A stretch of 61,751 nucleotides of DNA from Alkalinema sp. CACIAM 70d. Its GTDB lineage: Bacteria > Cyanobacteriota > Cyanobacteriia > Leptolyngbyales > Leptolyngbyaceae. The stretch lies in contig MUGG01000141.1 in assembly GCA_002148405.1 (NCBI GenBank), positions 1 to 61,751 of the forward strand, given 5' to 3'. The notes under the pieces were generated by a model that worked only from the letters and a program-made list of their open reading frames with translations, was not told the origin of the DNA and made no database searches. Below are positions 35,017-43,549 of this stretch, piece by piece (position 1 is the stretch's first letter; every line of letters begins with the position of its first letter). The position numbers and the translations under genes were made by a program.

Positions 35017-36180
35017 CTATTTCGCAGTGCGAGTTAGCAGAAAGCCGCCAATGCTCAGACCAATCAGATTCGGTAACCAAGCTGCCACCACAGGCGCTAA
35101 AATCTCCAAATTTCCCATGGCATCGCAAAGAAACAGCAGAATATAGTAGCCAAAAATAATTAAGACACTGATTGCGAAACTGGCTCCTTTACCCGATCGG
35201 CGCTGGGGCCGCATTCCCAAGGTGGCACCGACTAGCCCAAACACTAGGCAAATAAAGGGAATGGCTAACTTCTGTTGAATGCGTAGATCAAACTTACGCA
35301 CCTGTTTATCATCACCACTCTGGGCAGACAGTTCCTGGGCTTCCCGCAATTCTGTAACCGTCATTTCCTCCCAATCTTTTTTGCGGTTAGCTAAATCCAA
35401 GGGGGTGCGAGGCAGTTGCAGTTGCTGCTGTTGGAACTTAACGATGTTCCGATAGGAGCCATCGGGCGCTACGAGGTAAATGGTGCCATTAAAGAAATCC
35501 CAAGTGCCCTGTTTATTGTCCCAAACGGCAGACTGGGAAGCGATGATTTGATTCAGCCCTTCCTTGGAAAAGTCGAGAACCGTGAGTCCCTGCATCTCCC
35601 GACCGTTGAATTTGCTGGCGTAGAATAACCGGGTGAGGATACGATCTTTTGTTCCATCTGGGCGTTTGACTTCTTCAAACTGGGGCGAAAGGATGTTGGA
35701 CTCCTGAAACTTGGGATTATCTTCATTGAGCGCCTGTTCGAGCGTCACTGTGGCGCGATATTTCGCCGCCGGAACGATCGCTTCGCTGAAGGCAAAGCTC
35801 ATGCCTGTGATGAAAAAACTTAAGGCCACCGCAGGCAAAATCAAGCGGTAGGGACTAATGCCTGAACTGCGCAGCGCAATTAATTCACTATCCGTAGACA
35901 AGCGACTGTAGAGGATCAGCGTGGCCAGCAAGGTAGACATAGGCAGCGCCAAACTGATGTAGTAGGGCAACTGCAAAAAGAACACCTGCACCGCAATATC
36001 CAGCGGCAGGTTCATCGTTGTCATCTTGCGGATCAGGTCAAACAGCGTCCCTACGGACACCCCGATAGACGAAAATGCCCCCACTCCAAACAGGAAAGGC
36101 ATTGTCAACTGGGTGGCTAAATAGCGATCGAGGACAGCAATGCCGGGAAAGGCGGGACGAAAAGAGGGAGTAGCAGTCAT
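35017..36180 (-). CDS. LPS export permease LptF/LptG family
   Basis: A 387-residue YjgP/YjgQ-type permease with the family layout: three membrane segments at the N-terminal side (about residues 18-110), a large periplasmic beta-jellyroll domain (130-290) and three segments at the C-terminal end. Family patterns include VLDRYLATQLTMPFLFG and TDSELIALRSSGISPYRLILP. It moves LPS out of the plasma membrane with LptB. I chose the ATG at 36180 because it gives the usual start before the first helix; the longer frame to 36249 overlaps the lptB stop. Only one such gene is seen, so it may work as a homodimer, as usual in cyanobacteria. LptF and LptG cannot be told apart. Confidence 0.88.
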   Translation of the reverse strand: MTATPSFRPAFPGIAVLDRYLATQLTMPFLFGVGAFSSIGVSVGTLFDLIRKMTTMNLPLDIAVQVFFLQLPYYISLALPMSTLLATLILYSRLSTDSELIALRSSGISPYRLILPAVALSFFITGMSFAFSEAIVPAAKYRATVTLEQALNEDNPKFQESNILSPQFEEVKRPDGTKDRILTRLFYASKFNGREMQGLTVLDFSKEGLNQIIASQSAVWDNKQGTWDFFNGTIYLVAPDGSYRNIVKFQQQQLQLPRTPLDLANRKKDWEEMTVTELREAQELSAQSGDDKQVRKFDLRIQQKLAIPFICLVFGLVGATLGMRPQRRSGKGASFAISVLIIFGYYILLFLCDAMGNLEILAPVVAAWLPNLIGLSIGGFLLTRTAK

Positions 36181-36248
36181 GGTTGGCAGAGACGGGATAG
36201 GGCTAAAACAAAACTCGCAGTCAACGGACGATCGACAGGGACGATCCA

Positions 36249-36974
36249 CTATGGCTGGAAGTTATCCCCCAGATAGTATTGACGAACCAGGGGATTGGCA
36301 TAAAGTTCCTCAGCGCTCCCCGAGGCCAGAATTTGTCCATCGCGCATGATGTAGGCCCGATCGGTAATTTCTAGGGTTTCCCGCACGTTGTGATCCGTAA
36401 TCAGAATGCCGATATGGCGATCGCGCAGTTTGGCAATGATGTCTTGAATTTCCGCAACGGCGATCGGATCTACCCCAGCAAACGGTTCATCCAGCAGAAG
36501 AAACTTAGGGCCATCAGGGCCAGCTGCCAAGGCGCGAGCGAGTTCCGTCCGGCGACGCTCCCCACCGGATACTTGCACGCCCAAGGTATTTGCCACTTTC
36601 TCTAAGCGAAATTCCTGAATCAGTTCCCAGAGGCGGGCTTCCCGGTTTCGTCCCACATTGGTTTGTTCTAGAACTAGGCGAATATTCTCTTGAACGGTGA
36701 GATAACGAAAGATACTGGCTTCCTGGGCCAAATAGCCAATGCCTAACCTAGCCCGCTGGTGGATCGGTAACTGAGTAATCTCTGCATCGTTCAGTAGAAC
36801 TTTGCCGCCGTCCGGTTTTTCCAACCCGGTGGCCATGTAGAACGTCGTCGTTTTTCCGGCTCCATTGGGGCCTAGGAGACCCACCACTTCACCTTGGGCA
36901 ACGGACAAATTGACACGGCTGACGATCGACCGCGCGCCATAGGATTTATGGACATTTTCGAGTACTAGCTTCAA
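36249..36974 (-). CDS. lptB: LPS export ABC ATPase LptB
   Basis: A 241-residue ABC ATPase powering LPS extraction from the plasma membrane. Walker A GPNGAGKTT, the LptB-typical LAQEASIFRYLTVQENI (Q-loop), signature VSGGERRRTELARAL, Walker B FLLLDEPFAGVDP and the H-loop LITDHNVRETL are all visible. Length and sequence match LptB closely. It lies between lptA and lptF on the same strand: 209 bp after lptA and 68 bp before lptF. Function is well supported. Confidence 0.95.
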   Translation of the reverse strand: MKLVLENVHKSYGARSIVSRVNLSVAQGEVVGLLGPNGAGKTTTFYMATGLEKPDGGKVLLNDAEITQLPIHQRARLGIGYLAQEASIFRYLTVQENIRLVLEQTNVGRNREARLWELIQEFRLEKVANTLGVQVSGGERRRTELARALAAGPDGPKFLLLDEPFAGVDPIAVAEIQDIIAKLRDRHIGILITDHNVRETLEITDRAYIMRDGQILASGSAEELYANPLVRQYYLGDNFQP

Positions 36975-37102
36975 GTCTCGCTCCTAAACGATCGCACTGC
37001 TAGGGCCATCACACGCTTCTGATTATGCCCCATTTAATCGTGGAACGAGAGTCAGCGGATTCAGGCCCATCCTGCCAACTGCCCTACAACCCACAGAAAC
37101 CA

Positions 37103-37128
37103 AGCCCCAAATCCGGGGATTTAGGGCT
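37103..37128. repeat. Near-perfect palindrome between lptA and lptB
   Basis: AGCCCCAAATCC is inverted as GGATTTAGGGCT across two bases, with one mismatch. It could be a REP-like element or a hairpin in the lptA-lptB transcript. Confidence 0.6.
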
Positions 37129-37183
37129 ACCCCACAGCAATTTCCAGCGATTTCGATCGCGATCTAAGACAAGCTACTCTTAA

Positions 37184-37753
37184 CTAAGACTTAGGAGAAG
37201 ATTCGCCAGCAGGCTTCACGGGAACTGCTTTGGGAGCGGTGGGAAACGGCATTTTAGCGGGTTTGACTGGGGCGGGATTGACAGGAACTGGAGCCGGAGC
37301 CGGAGCTGCATTGGCTGTTTCTGGAACGAGGTAAATGGCTTCAACTTGGCGGTTTTGTTCCGGTAGTGCGACAAATCGTCCTTCATTGACTAAGTAGGTA
37401 ACGGTTTCGCCCCGGAGACTATTCCCTTCTTGCAGGATATACACATCCCCACTCAGTACGATCCGTCCTTCCTTACTGAAGTAGACCGCTTGGGCTGCAG
37501 TGGCTTGAATTTTTCGGGCGGGGTAGTTAATCTGCACATTGCCTCGGGCTACGACAACCCCCGTTTTGGCATTAGCTTCGGTCACGTTCGCTTTGAGCTG
37601 CATGGCCTGGGGATTTTGCGGGCCACTGCTAGCCGGCGCAGGTTGGGATGCGGCGATCGCGCTGGGCAAAGTGATCCCTGTGGAGAATGTAGCGATCGGC
37701 AGGAGCAGCAGCAAGCTGAAACGGGTGGAGATTGAGCGAAGCTTTGACAGCAT
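37184..37753 (-). CDS. LPS transport periplasmic protein LptA/OstA-like
   Basis: A 189-residue secreted protein of the OstA family. The ATG at 37753 was chosen because it opens a signal peptide (MLSKLRSISTRFSLLLLLP, cleavage near AIA-AS); longer frames hide it. The core (about residues 45-140) has the repeated beta-strand pattern VTEANAKTGVVVARGNVQI, KIQATAAQAVYF, GRIVLSGDVYILQEGNSLRG, typical of the jellyroll that bridges LPS across the periplasm. A Pro/Ala-rich tail follows. It is the first gene of lptA-lptB-lptF. Confidence 0.85.
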   Translation of the reverse strand: MLSKLRSISTRFSLLLLLPIATFSTGITLPSAIAASQPAPASSGPQNPQAMQLKANVTEANAKTGVVVARGNVQINYPARKIQATAAQAVYFSKEGRIVLSGDVYILQEGNSLRGETVTYLVNEGRFVALPEQNRQVEAIYLVPETANAAPAPAPVPVNPAPVKPAKMPFPTAPKAVPVKPAGESSPKS

Positions 37754-37964
37754 GGTGATTTGGCGGGAGGGCGACAGATGAGGAAGCGATTGCATAGCAA
37801 TTTCAGTACAAAGGGATACTAACACAGCCACTGATTTCCTGAGACGCTGACCCTGGGATAAAGTTGCCAGAAGGGGCGGCGTTCAAAATAACGCAGATAC
37901 CGCTTGCCAAAGGGCTGCTTACGAGAGTCACCGGACTAGTTGAGTATTCGTGTTGATCCTATCT

Positions 37965-38423
37965 TTATTCTTCCTTAGTAATAGACGATTTCTGGATGAT
38001 GGGTCGTGATCGAATCACCTTTCCTTGTAAAGTTTTGTCTGCTGTAGCGGGATTGATTGCTGGCTCATCCTCTGGAGTCAACAATACTAAGTCTCCGACC
38101 CGATCGGCCCCTAGGGTTTGCAATGTACTCAACAGGTCGCCAGCATCCTGGGTGAGCTGTTCTAAGTCCAACCCGGCATAGTCTGGTAGATAGCCTTGCA
38201 GCCGACTCAGTCCTTCTCCCATCAAAATGACCGCACCCCGCCAGTTGCCATTGCCGAAGTGGTACAGCCCCACAGCAATCTGCAAGATGCCTTGGTAGAA
38301 CTTTTTGTCCTCTTCTTCCGCCTGAAACCAGATCGCTTCTAAGATATCGTGACAAGCATAGAAATGTCCCTGGTTGAACGCCTCAATCCCTTGCCACAGT
38401 TCCACCGGAAATGCATCCCCCAT
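37965..38423 (-). CDS. DUF309 family protein
   Basis: A 152-residue soluble helical protein. FNQGHFYACHDILEAIWF and KKFYQGILQIAVGLYHFGNGNWRGAVILM match DUF309, a small family with a conserved H-x-x-L-E-x-x-W pattern that may bind metal or a ligand; no function is known. The ATG at 38423 gives the usual start; the frame is open to 38483. It precedes lptA by about 210 bp in the same direction. The C-terminal 35 residues are poorly conserved in character. Confidence 0.85.
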   Translation of the reverse strand: MGDAFPVELWQGIEAFNQGHFYACHDILEAIWFQAEEEDKKFYQGILQIAVGLYHFGNGNWRGAVILMGEGLSRLQGYLPDYAGLDLEQLTQDAGDLLSTLQTLGADRVGDLVLLTPEDEPAINPATADKTLQGKVIRSRPIIQKSSITKEE

Positions 38424-38530
38424 GGGAAAACCGCCTCGTGTTGTAATGGATGCAGAATAGATCGCCTGGGAAGATGGCGTCAAATCTAGAAACTCGGTGA
38501 AACCCTAAATTAGGTAAAACCCTTGCCAGT

Positions 38531-39094
38531 ATGACAGTAACCCTCTACAAGTGGTCGATCGAGCGCTATCACACCGCGATCGCGGCGGGGGTTTTTGATG
38601 ATCAGCCGGTGGAATTACTGCAAGGAGATCTGGTTGTTATAGCACCGGAAGGAACCGCCCATGCGGCCTTTAGCAGCGACGCCGCAGACTACCTTCGGCG
38701 ATTACTCGGCGATCGAGCCCAGATTCGAGATGCCAAACCCATCACCTTGCCGAATGCGTCTGAACCCCAGCCGGACTTAGCGATCGTCAAACCGTTAGGC
38801 TCGGTCTATCGTAGCCACCATCCCTACCCTGAGGATATTTTTTGGGTGATTGAATATGCCCAGTCAACCCTGGCCAAGGATTTGGGGCAAAAGCAACAAA
38901 TTTACGCAGAGGCGGGTATTCAAGAATACTGGGTGGTCAATCTCCAGGAGTTTCATTTGCGGATCTTTCGAGATCTCCAAACAGATCAATACACTAGCGG
39001 GCAGTACGCTACTGACCTAACGCTGACCCAAGGAACGATCGCGCCCTTAGCCTTTCCTGAGATTGCCGTCGAAGTTCCTCGATTGTTTAGCTAG
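38531..39094 (+). CDS. Uma2 family putative nuclease (DUF820)
   Basis: A 187-residue Uma2 protein. Family elements: start TLYKWSIERYHTAIAAGVF with PVELLQGDLVV, the acidic QPDLAIVKP, VIEYAQSTLAKDLGQKQQIY and GIQEYWVVNL. As in other family members, the PD-(D/E)xK-type core lacks the standard lysine spacing, so nuclease action is uncertain. It is transcribed divergently from the DUF309 gene. Its stop lies in the first copy of a 45-bp tandem duplication. It is only distantly similar to the Uma2 protein at 23504-24121, so the two are not a recent duplication. Confidence 0.88.
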   Translation: MTVTLYKWSIERYHTAIAAGVFDDQPVELLQGDLVVIAPEGTAHAAFSSDAADYLRRLLGDRAQIRDAKPITLPNASEPQPDLAIVKPLGSVYRSHHPYPEDIFWVIEYAQSTLAKDLGQKQQIYAEAGIQEYWVVNLQEFHLRIFRDLQTDQYTSGQYATDLTLTQGTIAPLAFPEIAVEVPRLFS

Positions 39095-39157
39095 TGGCGC
39101 TGCCTTAGCTATGTCGAAGTTCCTCGATTATTTAGCTAGTGGCGCTGCCTTGGCTAT
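39068..39157. repeat. 45-bp tandem duplication over the Uma2 stop codon
   Basis: Two 45-bp copies (39068-39112 and 39113-39157) that differ at about two bases. The stop codon (39092-39094) lies in the first; the second copy is downstream and ends just before the DUF58 gene stop at 39163. Confidence 0.92.
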
Positions 39158-39162
39158 AAAAC

Positions 39163-40311
39163 CTATATTTCTGCCTGTAATTGTTGAACCAGAGGCCGAT
39201 CGGGCTGTACCCAAAGACCCGGATGGGCAGCAGTTGGCACTTGGCTTGAGGAAGTAGCCTGATTAGACCAGAGGAGCCATCGACTGCTGGGGGGTAAGGT
39301 ACCGACACTCTCCCCATTGGGTGTTAGCCAGATAATCGGGCAATCCGGTAGGCTTTCCGCGTAGACCAATTCATTGGGATTTGTGGCTGCTAGGGTATCC
39401 AGAACCACCCGATCGCCCTTGACTAAGCCCGTGCCCGCCGTCCAAACTGCCATCCGCAATTGTTGCCGTTGCCCATAGAAATAGAGCGAAGCTGCTGCAA
39501 TGACCGCTTGCTCAAAGTCTTCGGGAACCCACGATCGGGCACTGTCCAAACAAATCACGACTTCCTGCCCAGCGGTAAAAAGCTCTAACTCCCGCACCCG
39601 TAGTTCACCATAGCGGGCACTGGTACGCCAGTGGATCAACCGGATGGGATCCCCCCAACGGTAGGGCCGCAGCGATCGGGTTACACCTTCCGTTGCTGAT
39701 TGGATCCGTCGATCGCTATTAAACTGAAGGCTCATGTCACGCCCCAATTGATCGATCATCGGGCAGCGTTGTAGGGACAGCACCATCGGATGAACGATCG
39801 CCACGGTGGGACAGGGTTGGGGTCGCCTTGCCCAAAACAAACCCAGAGGTGCCCCCGTTCGCAGATCCACCGTTTGCCAGCGGTAGATTCCCCGTTGGGT
39901 GGTGGGCTGCTCATAGGTCAGGGTCTGGCTCGATCGGGGGGCTAAGGTTTCGATCACCTGCCGTTGCATCGGGCCTAGGGCTGGCGGAATGCGATCTTCA
40001 ACTTGAATCAATGTCTTAGGTCGGCGGCTAGCGTTAGACACATCGAGCCGAATCTGCAACGGTTCTCCCGCTGTCACGGGTTCTAGGGCATGGCGATCGA
40101 CCCGAATACCCTTCACATTGCGCGTTACCAGCCGCAAAGCTAGCCCCAACAGCGCAAAAATTACACCACTCATGACATACAGCCAACCGGACAGCGTATT
40201 CGTTGCGGCAATAAAGAAGAAAATTGCGAGACAACTGAGTAAACCTCCACTGTAGGCAGGCTTTGCCCAGCGTTGTTCTAAGCGATCGGACCATGGCTGA
40301 CCTAGACGCAT
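39163..40311 (-). CDS. DUF58 domain membrane protein
   Basis: A 382-residue protein with two N-terminal membrane segments (about residues 18-60) and a C-terminal DUF58 domain, a VWA relative. The signature RWGDPIRLIHWRTSARYGELRVRELE is split by the family-typical IHW motif (about residues 225-240), and VVICLDSARSW follows. DUF58 proteins usually partner MoxR ATPases; none is next to it, and the MoxR gene in this window is 30 kb away and of a different subtype. The middle part is a beta-rich domain (about 70-190). Function unknown, perhaps envelope protein assembly. Confidence 0.85.
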   Translation of the reverse strand: MRLGQPWSDRLEQRWAKPAYSGGLLSCLAIFFFIAATNTLSGWLYVMSGVIFALLGLALRLVTRNVKGIRVDRHALEPVTAGEPLQIRLDVSNASRRPKTLIQVEDRIPPALGPMQRQVIETLAPRSSQTLTYEQPTTQRGIYRWQTVDLRTGAPLGLFWARRPQPCPTVAIVHPMVLSLQRCPMIDQLGRDMSLQFNSDRRIQSATEGVTRSLRPYRWGDPIRLIHWRTSARYGELRVRELELFTAGQEVVICLDSARSWVPEDFEQAVIAAASLYFYGQRQQLRMAVWTAGTGLVKGDRVVLDTLAATNPNELVYAESLPDCPIIWLTPNGESVGTLPPSSRWLLWSNQATSSSQVPTAAHPGLWVQPDRPLVQQLQAEI

Positions 40312-40820
40312 AGGTGTTGATGAGCAGGTAGATGGGCAGGACGAACAAAAACAATATCAACAGATTAAATATTGGAGCAATCCTAGTAGGAGTCGTGTAG
40401 GATTTCTAGACCTAGATAGATGCAACTGGAGACATCGCAATAAAAGTAGAAATTCAAACAACTTTTATCTTTTCTTTAAAGAACCCAAAATTTTAATCAA
40501 ACCATTAACAGATCAAGAAATTTAGCCCAGATTAGACTTACAAAACATGAAGAATCCCTATCTATTCCCCTCAACTTCGGAATTTTTAGATACATTCTTA
40601 GGAACCCGTTAATATATAGGGAACCATGACTATTTAAGTTTTGAGGGGAGTTTACTCAAACTGATTGAACCTGAACTTAAACGTCATTCCAATTAGTTAT
40701 CTTTGTGTCTATGCAACGGCCCATTGAACCCTTCTCTTTGCAAAAGGGTGAAGGTGGGTTTTCATCAAACCAGTCTCTTAGTCATTGAGGTTAGGGGCGT
40801 ATTACTGGAATAGGCTTTCT
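40312..40820. other. Intergenic region upstream of pilT
   Basis: This 509-bp AT-rich divergent region should hold promoters for the DUF58 gene and pilT. A 12-bp palindrome TTCTTTAAAGAA lies at 40472-40483 and a -10-like TTAATATATAGGG near 40610. No small gene is convincing. Confidence 0.5.
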
Positions 40821-42137
40821 ATGAATCAATTTAACTCTCCGGACGATAAAAACCAGCGGGACTATTCGAGGACTGTTCCCGTTCCCCCGCCCCCGCGTGC
40901 CCAAGCTGAGCCAGTTGCGCCGCCGCCCCCTCCGTTGCAACCGATGACTCCCCGCTCCCGCCCTGCACCGCCCATGCCAGAACCGGCTAAGGCCAGTGCA
41001 ACCAGCGATACGATCGAGCAGATGGTGCGGGACGCCCATTCCAAAAACGCTTCAGATATTCACATTCGGGTGGGTGAAATGCCCCGATTCCGCGTGCGGG
41101 GACAAATGGTGCAGCAGCGGGAATATTCCGTGGTCACGCCGGAAGTTTTTCAACAGTATTTGAATGAAATCCTGAACCCCCGACAGCGGGAAATCTTTGA
41201 GGAAACCCAAGAGCTAGATACGGCGATTTATTATCCCGGCTTCCTGCGTTGTCGGGTCAACTGCTTTGACAGCTTGACCGGAGGCGCGATCGTGTTCCGG
41301 TTGATTCCCTTGGATGTCCCGACGATCGATGGCTTGGGCTTGCCCCAAGTGCTGAAGCACTTTATTGCCCAACCCCAAGGATTAATTCTCGTAACCGGGC
41401 CAACGGGGTCAGGTAAATCGACGTCGATCGCGGCCATGATCCGTCACCTCAATGAGTCAGATACGCGCCACATTGTGACGATCGAAGACCCGATTGAGTA
41501 CGTACACCAGTCCGATAAATGCCTGATCAGCCAACGGGAAGTGGGACTGCATACTAAGGAATTTGCCTATGCGCTGCGGGCAGTTCTGCGGGAAGATCCC
41601 GACGTGATTCTGATTGGGGAAATGCGCGATCGCATTACGGTGGATACTGCGTTAAAGGCGGCTCAAACGGGGCACTTAGTGCTGGGAACCCTGCACACCA
41701 AGAGCGCGATCGGAACCCTCAACCGTTTGCTCAACATCTATAACCCTGATGAGCAAGCCTCGATGCGGGTGCAAATCCTGGAATCCTTAATTTCCGTGAT
41801 TTCCCAGCAACTGCTGCCCACCACGGACGGTCGCCGGACTGCTGTTCACGAAATTCTAGTGAATACCCCAGCCATGGCCGACTACCTCCTGAAGGGGGAT
41901 GAAACGGAAGCCTTCCGCCTTATGGAAACCGATGGCTCCGAAGGCATGCAGGTTATGAACCAAGCCCTGTGTGAACTGGTGCTGTTGGGTCGGATCAGCC
42001 CCGATGATGCAGTGAAATCCAGTCCCGATGCAGGCGACCTACGCCGCCGAGTACGGAACGAAGGCTTCGATCCCGGTCGTGCTTCCACACGGGATGCCTT
42101 TGAAGGCACCAATGCTCGCGATTACCACCCAGTCTAG
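40821..42137 (+). CDS. pilT: Type IV pilus retraction ATPase PilT
   Basis: A 438-residue secretion ATPase that powers pilus retraction, twitching and phototaxis. A Pro-rich N-terminal tail (about residues 10-65) precedes the PAS-like N domain. Then come Walker A GPTGSGKSTS, the Asp box EDPIEYVH, Walker B with ILIGEMRDR and the His box LGTLHTKSAIGTLNRLL, all PilT-typical. I chose the ATG at 40821 because the longer frame to 40785 has no support. A strong terminator follows, so the gene is probably monocistronic. PilT rather than PilB is indicated by length and by the absence of an N-terminal zinc domain. Confidence 0.9.
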   Translation: MNQFNSPDDKNQRDYSRTVPVPPPPRAQAEPVAPPPPPLQPMTPRSRPAPPMPEPAKASATSDTIEQMVRDAHSKNASDIHIRVGEMPRFRVRGQMVQQREYSVVTPEVFQQYLNEILNPRQREIFEETQELDTAIYYPGFLRCRVNCFDSLTGGAIVFRLIPLDVPTIDGLGLPQVLKHFIAQPQGLILVTGPTGSGKSTSIAAMIRHLNESDTRHIVTIEDPIEYVHQSDKCLISQREVGLHTKEFAYALRAVLREDPDVILIGEMRDRITVDTALKAAQTGHLVLGTLHTKSAIGTLNRLLNIYNPDEQASMRVQILESLISVISQQLLPTTDGRRTAVHEILVNTPAMADYLLKGDETEAFRLMETDGSEGMQVMNQALCELVLLGRISPDDAVKSSPDAGDLRRRVRNEGFDPGRASTRDAFEGTNARDYHPV

Positions 42138-42206
42138 GGATCAATCTCGTCGGGACAGATCAATCAGGTCGATCGACCTAGTATCGCAGTCTAATTTCAA
42201 CCACTA

Positions 42207-42236
42207 GCCCTAGGAACCCTGGCCCTAAGAACCCTG
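42207..42236. repeat. 15-bp tandem duplication at the pilT terminator
   Basis: GCCCTAGGAACCCTG and GCCCTAAGAACCCTG stand side by side. The second copy supplies part of the left arm of the terminator stem. Confidence 0.85.
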
Positions 42237-42280
42237 TAAGTCGCATCTGCTTGATGAGCCTTTGCGATTGACAGGGTTTT
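42230..42280 (+). terminator. Rho-independent terminator of pilT
   Basis: AACCCTGT (42230-42237) pairs with ACAGGGTT (42271-42278); inside, AGTCGCA pairs with TGCGATT with one wobble. The stem of about 15 pairs closes on TTTT at 42277-42280. It is a strong intrinsic terminator 93 bp after pilT. Confidence 0.85.
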
Positions 42281-42463
42281 GGGTTGATTGGGCAAGCCTG
42301 TAGGGTGTGGGGCCAACTCGTCACTTTGGCGGAAAAATCTTAACATTTAGCGTAAATTACCCGGTAGGAAAATGATGGGTTTGGCCATTGGCAGGGGCAT
42401 CTTAGAGATACCTTGCACTGGGATGGGCTGCTGGAATTGGCTGCAAAGCTCTTGGACAGTGGC

Positions 42464-42485
42464 TACCGTGACTCTACCGTGACTC
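42464..42485. repeat. 11-bp tandem duplication upstream of pseB
   Basis: TACCGTGACTC is exactly repeated at 42464-42474 and 42475-42485, about 75 bp before the pseB start. Confidence 0.88.
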
Positions 42486-42559
42486 TCCGGTCTGGGCTGT
42501 CACCCGTGCATTGACGCCTGCGCTGGCCCCCTAGTTTGCCGAATTTGTTGGAGTCCCTT

Positions 42560-43549
42560 GTGTTTGATCAGCAAACGATTTTAATCACCGGTGGTACGGG
42601 TTCCTTTGGGAAACAGTGCGTTAAAACGCTGCTGGAACGCTACCAGCCGAAGAAAGTGATTGTCTACTCCCGCGACGAACTAAAGCAGTACGAGATGTCG
42701 CAGGAGTTCCCCGACCCGGTAATGCGCTTTTTTATTGGGGATGTGCGGGATACCGATCGCCTACGCTTGGCGATGCGGGGGGTGGACTATGTGATTCATG
42801 CGGCGGCGCTGAAGCAGGTGCCCGCAGCGGAATACAACCCCATGGAATGCATTAAAACCAATATTAACGGCGCGAATAACGTCATTGATGCTGCGCTGGA
42901 GAATGACGTTAAAAAAGTCATTGCCCTCTCCACCGACAAGGCTGCCAGTCCTATTAATCTCTATGGTGCGACCAAACTGGCCTCAGATAAGTTATTCGTT
43001 GCAGCGAACAATATTGCAGGCGATCGAGTGACACGGTTTGCGGTGGTTCGCTATGGCAATGTGGTGGGTTCGCGGGGTTCCGTCGTTCCTTTTTTCCAAA
43101 AGCTAGTCAGGGAACAGGCGACGGAGCTACCGATTACCGATCCCCGCATGACCCGTTTTTGGATCACCCTACCCCAAGGGGTGGATTTAGTGCTCAAGAG
43201 CTTTGAACGGATGCAGGGGGGCGAAATTTTTGTCCCGAAGATTCCGTCCATGCGCATTCTGGATTTGGCAGAGGCGATCGCGCCGGGGGTGCCGACCAAG
43301 GTGGTGGGGATTCGGCCTGGGGAAAAGCTACACGAGGTCATGTGTCCGGCAGATGACTATCACCTCACCTTGGAATTTGCCGATCACTATGTGATTTGTC
43401 CGGCCATTAGCTTTAGTGACGCTCACGATTTTTCGGTAAATGCGATCGGTGAAACAGGACGGCCCGTGCCGGAAGGATTCCAATACAGTTCAGATAACAA
43501 CGAGCAATGGCTAACTCCAGCACAACTCTTAGACATTCTCACGCCGTGA
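42560..43549 (+). CDS. pseB: UDP-N-acetylglucosamine 4,6-dehydratase (inverting), PseB
   Basis: First step of pseudaminic acid synthesis: it converts UDP-GlcNAc into the 4-keto-6-deoxy-L-arabino sugar. An extended SDR of about 329 residues with TGGTGSFGKQCV (NADP binding), STDKAASP, and YGATKLASDK (Y-x3-K) visible. I prefer the GTG at 42560, which follows GGAG by six bases and fits the family's short N-terminus; a TTG at 42536 would add eight residues without a Shine-Dalgarno sequence. The next gene, pseC, overlaps its end. Inverting type is inferred from overall similarity and from pathway context. Confidence 0.92.
   Translation: MFDQQTILITGGTGSFGKQCVKTLLERYQPKKVIVYSRDELKQYEMSQEFPDPVMRFFIGDVRDTDRLRLAMRGVDYVIHAAALKQVPAAEYNPMECIKTNINGANNVIDAALENDVKKVIALSTDKAASPINLYGATKLASDKLFVAANNIAGDRVTRFAVVRYGNVVGSRGSVVPFFQKLVREQATELPITDPRMTRFWITLPQGVDLVLKSFERMQGGEIFVPKIPSMRILDLAEAIAPGVPTKVVGIRPGEKLHEVMCPADDYHLTLEFADHYVICPAISFSDAHDFSVNAIGETGRPVPEGFQYSSDNNEQWLTPAQLLDILTP

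Larger units (their letters stand above)
42138..42559. other. Intergenic region between pilT and pseB
   Basis: This 422-bp region holds a 15-bp repeat (42207-42236), the pilT terminator (42230-42280), an 11-bp tandem repeat (42464-42485) and presumably the promoter of the nonulosonate operon, which cannot be placed by eye. Confidence 0.55.

Noticed and set aside
39063..39257. Short reading frame across the Uma2 end and the 45-bp repeat
   Set aside because: Its repeated SKFLDYLASGAALA segment is only the translation of the duplicated DNA in another frame.
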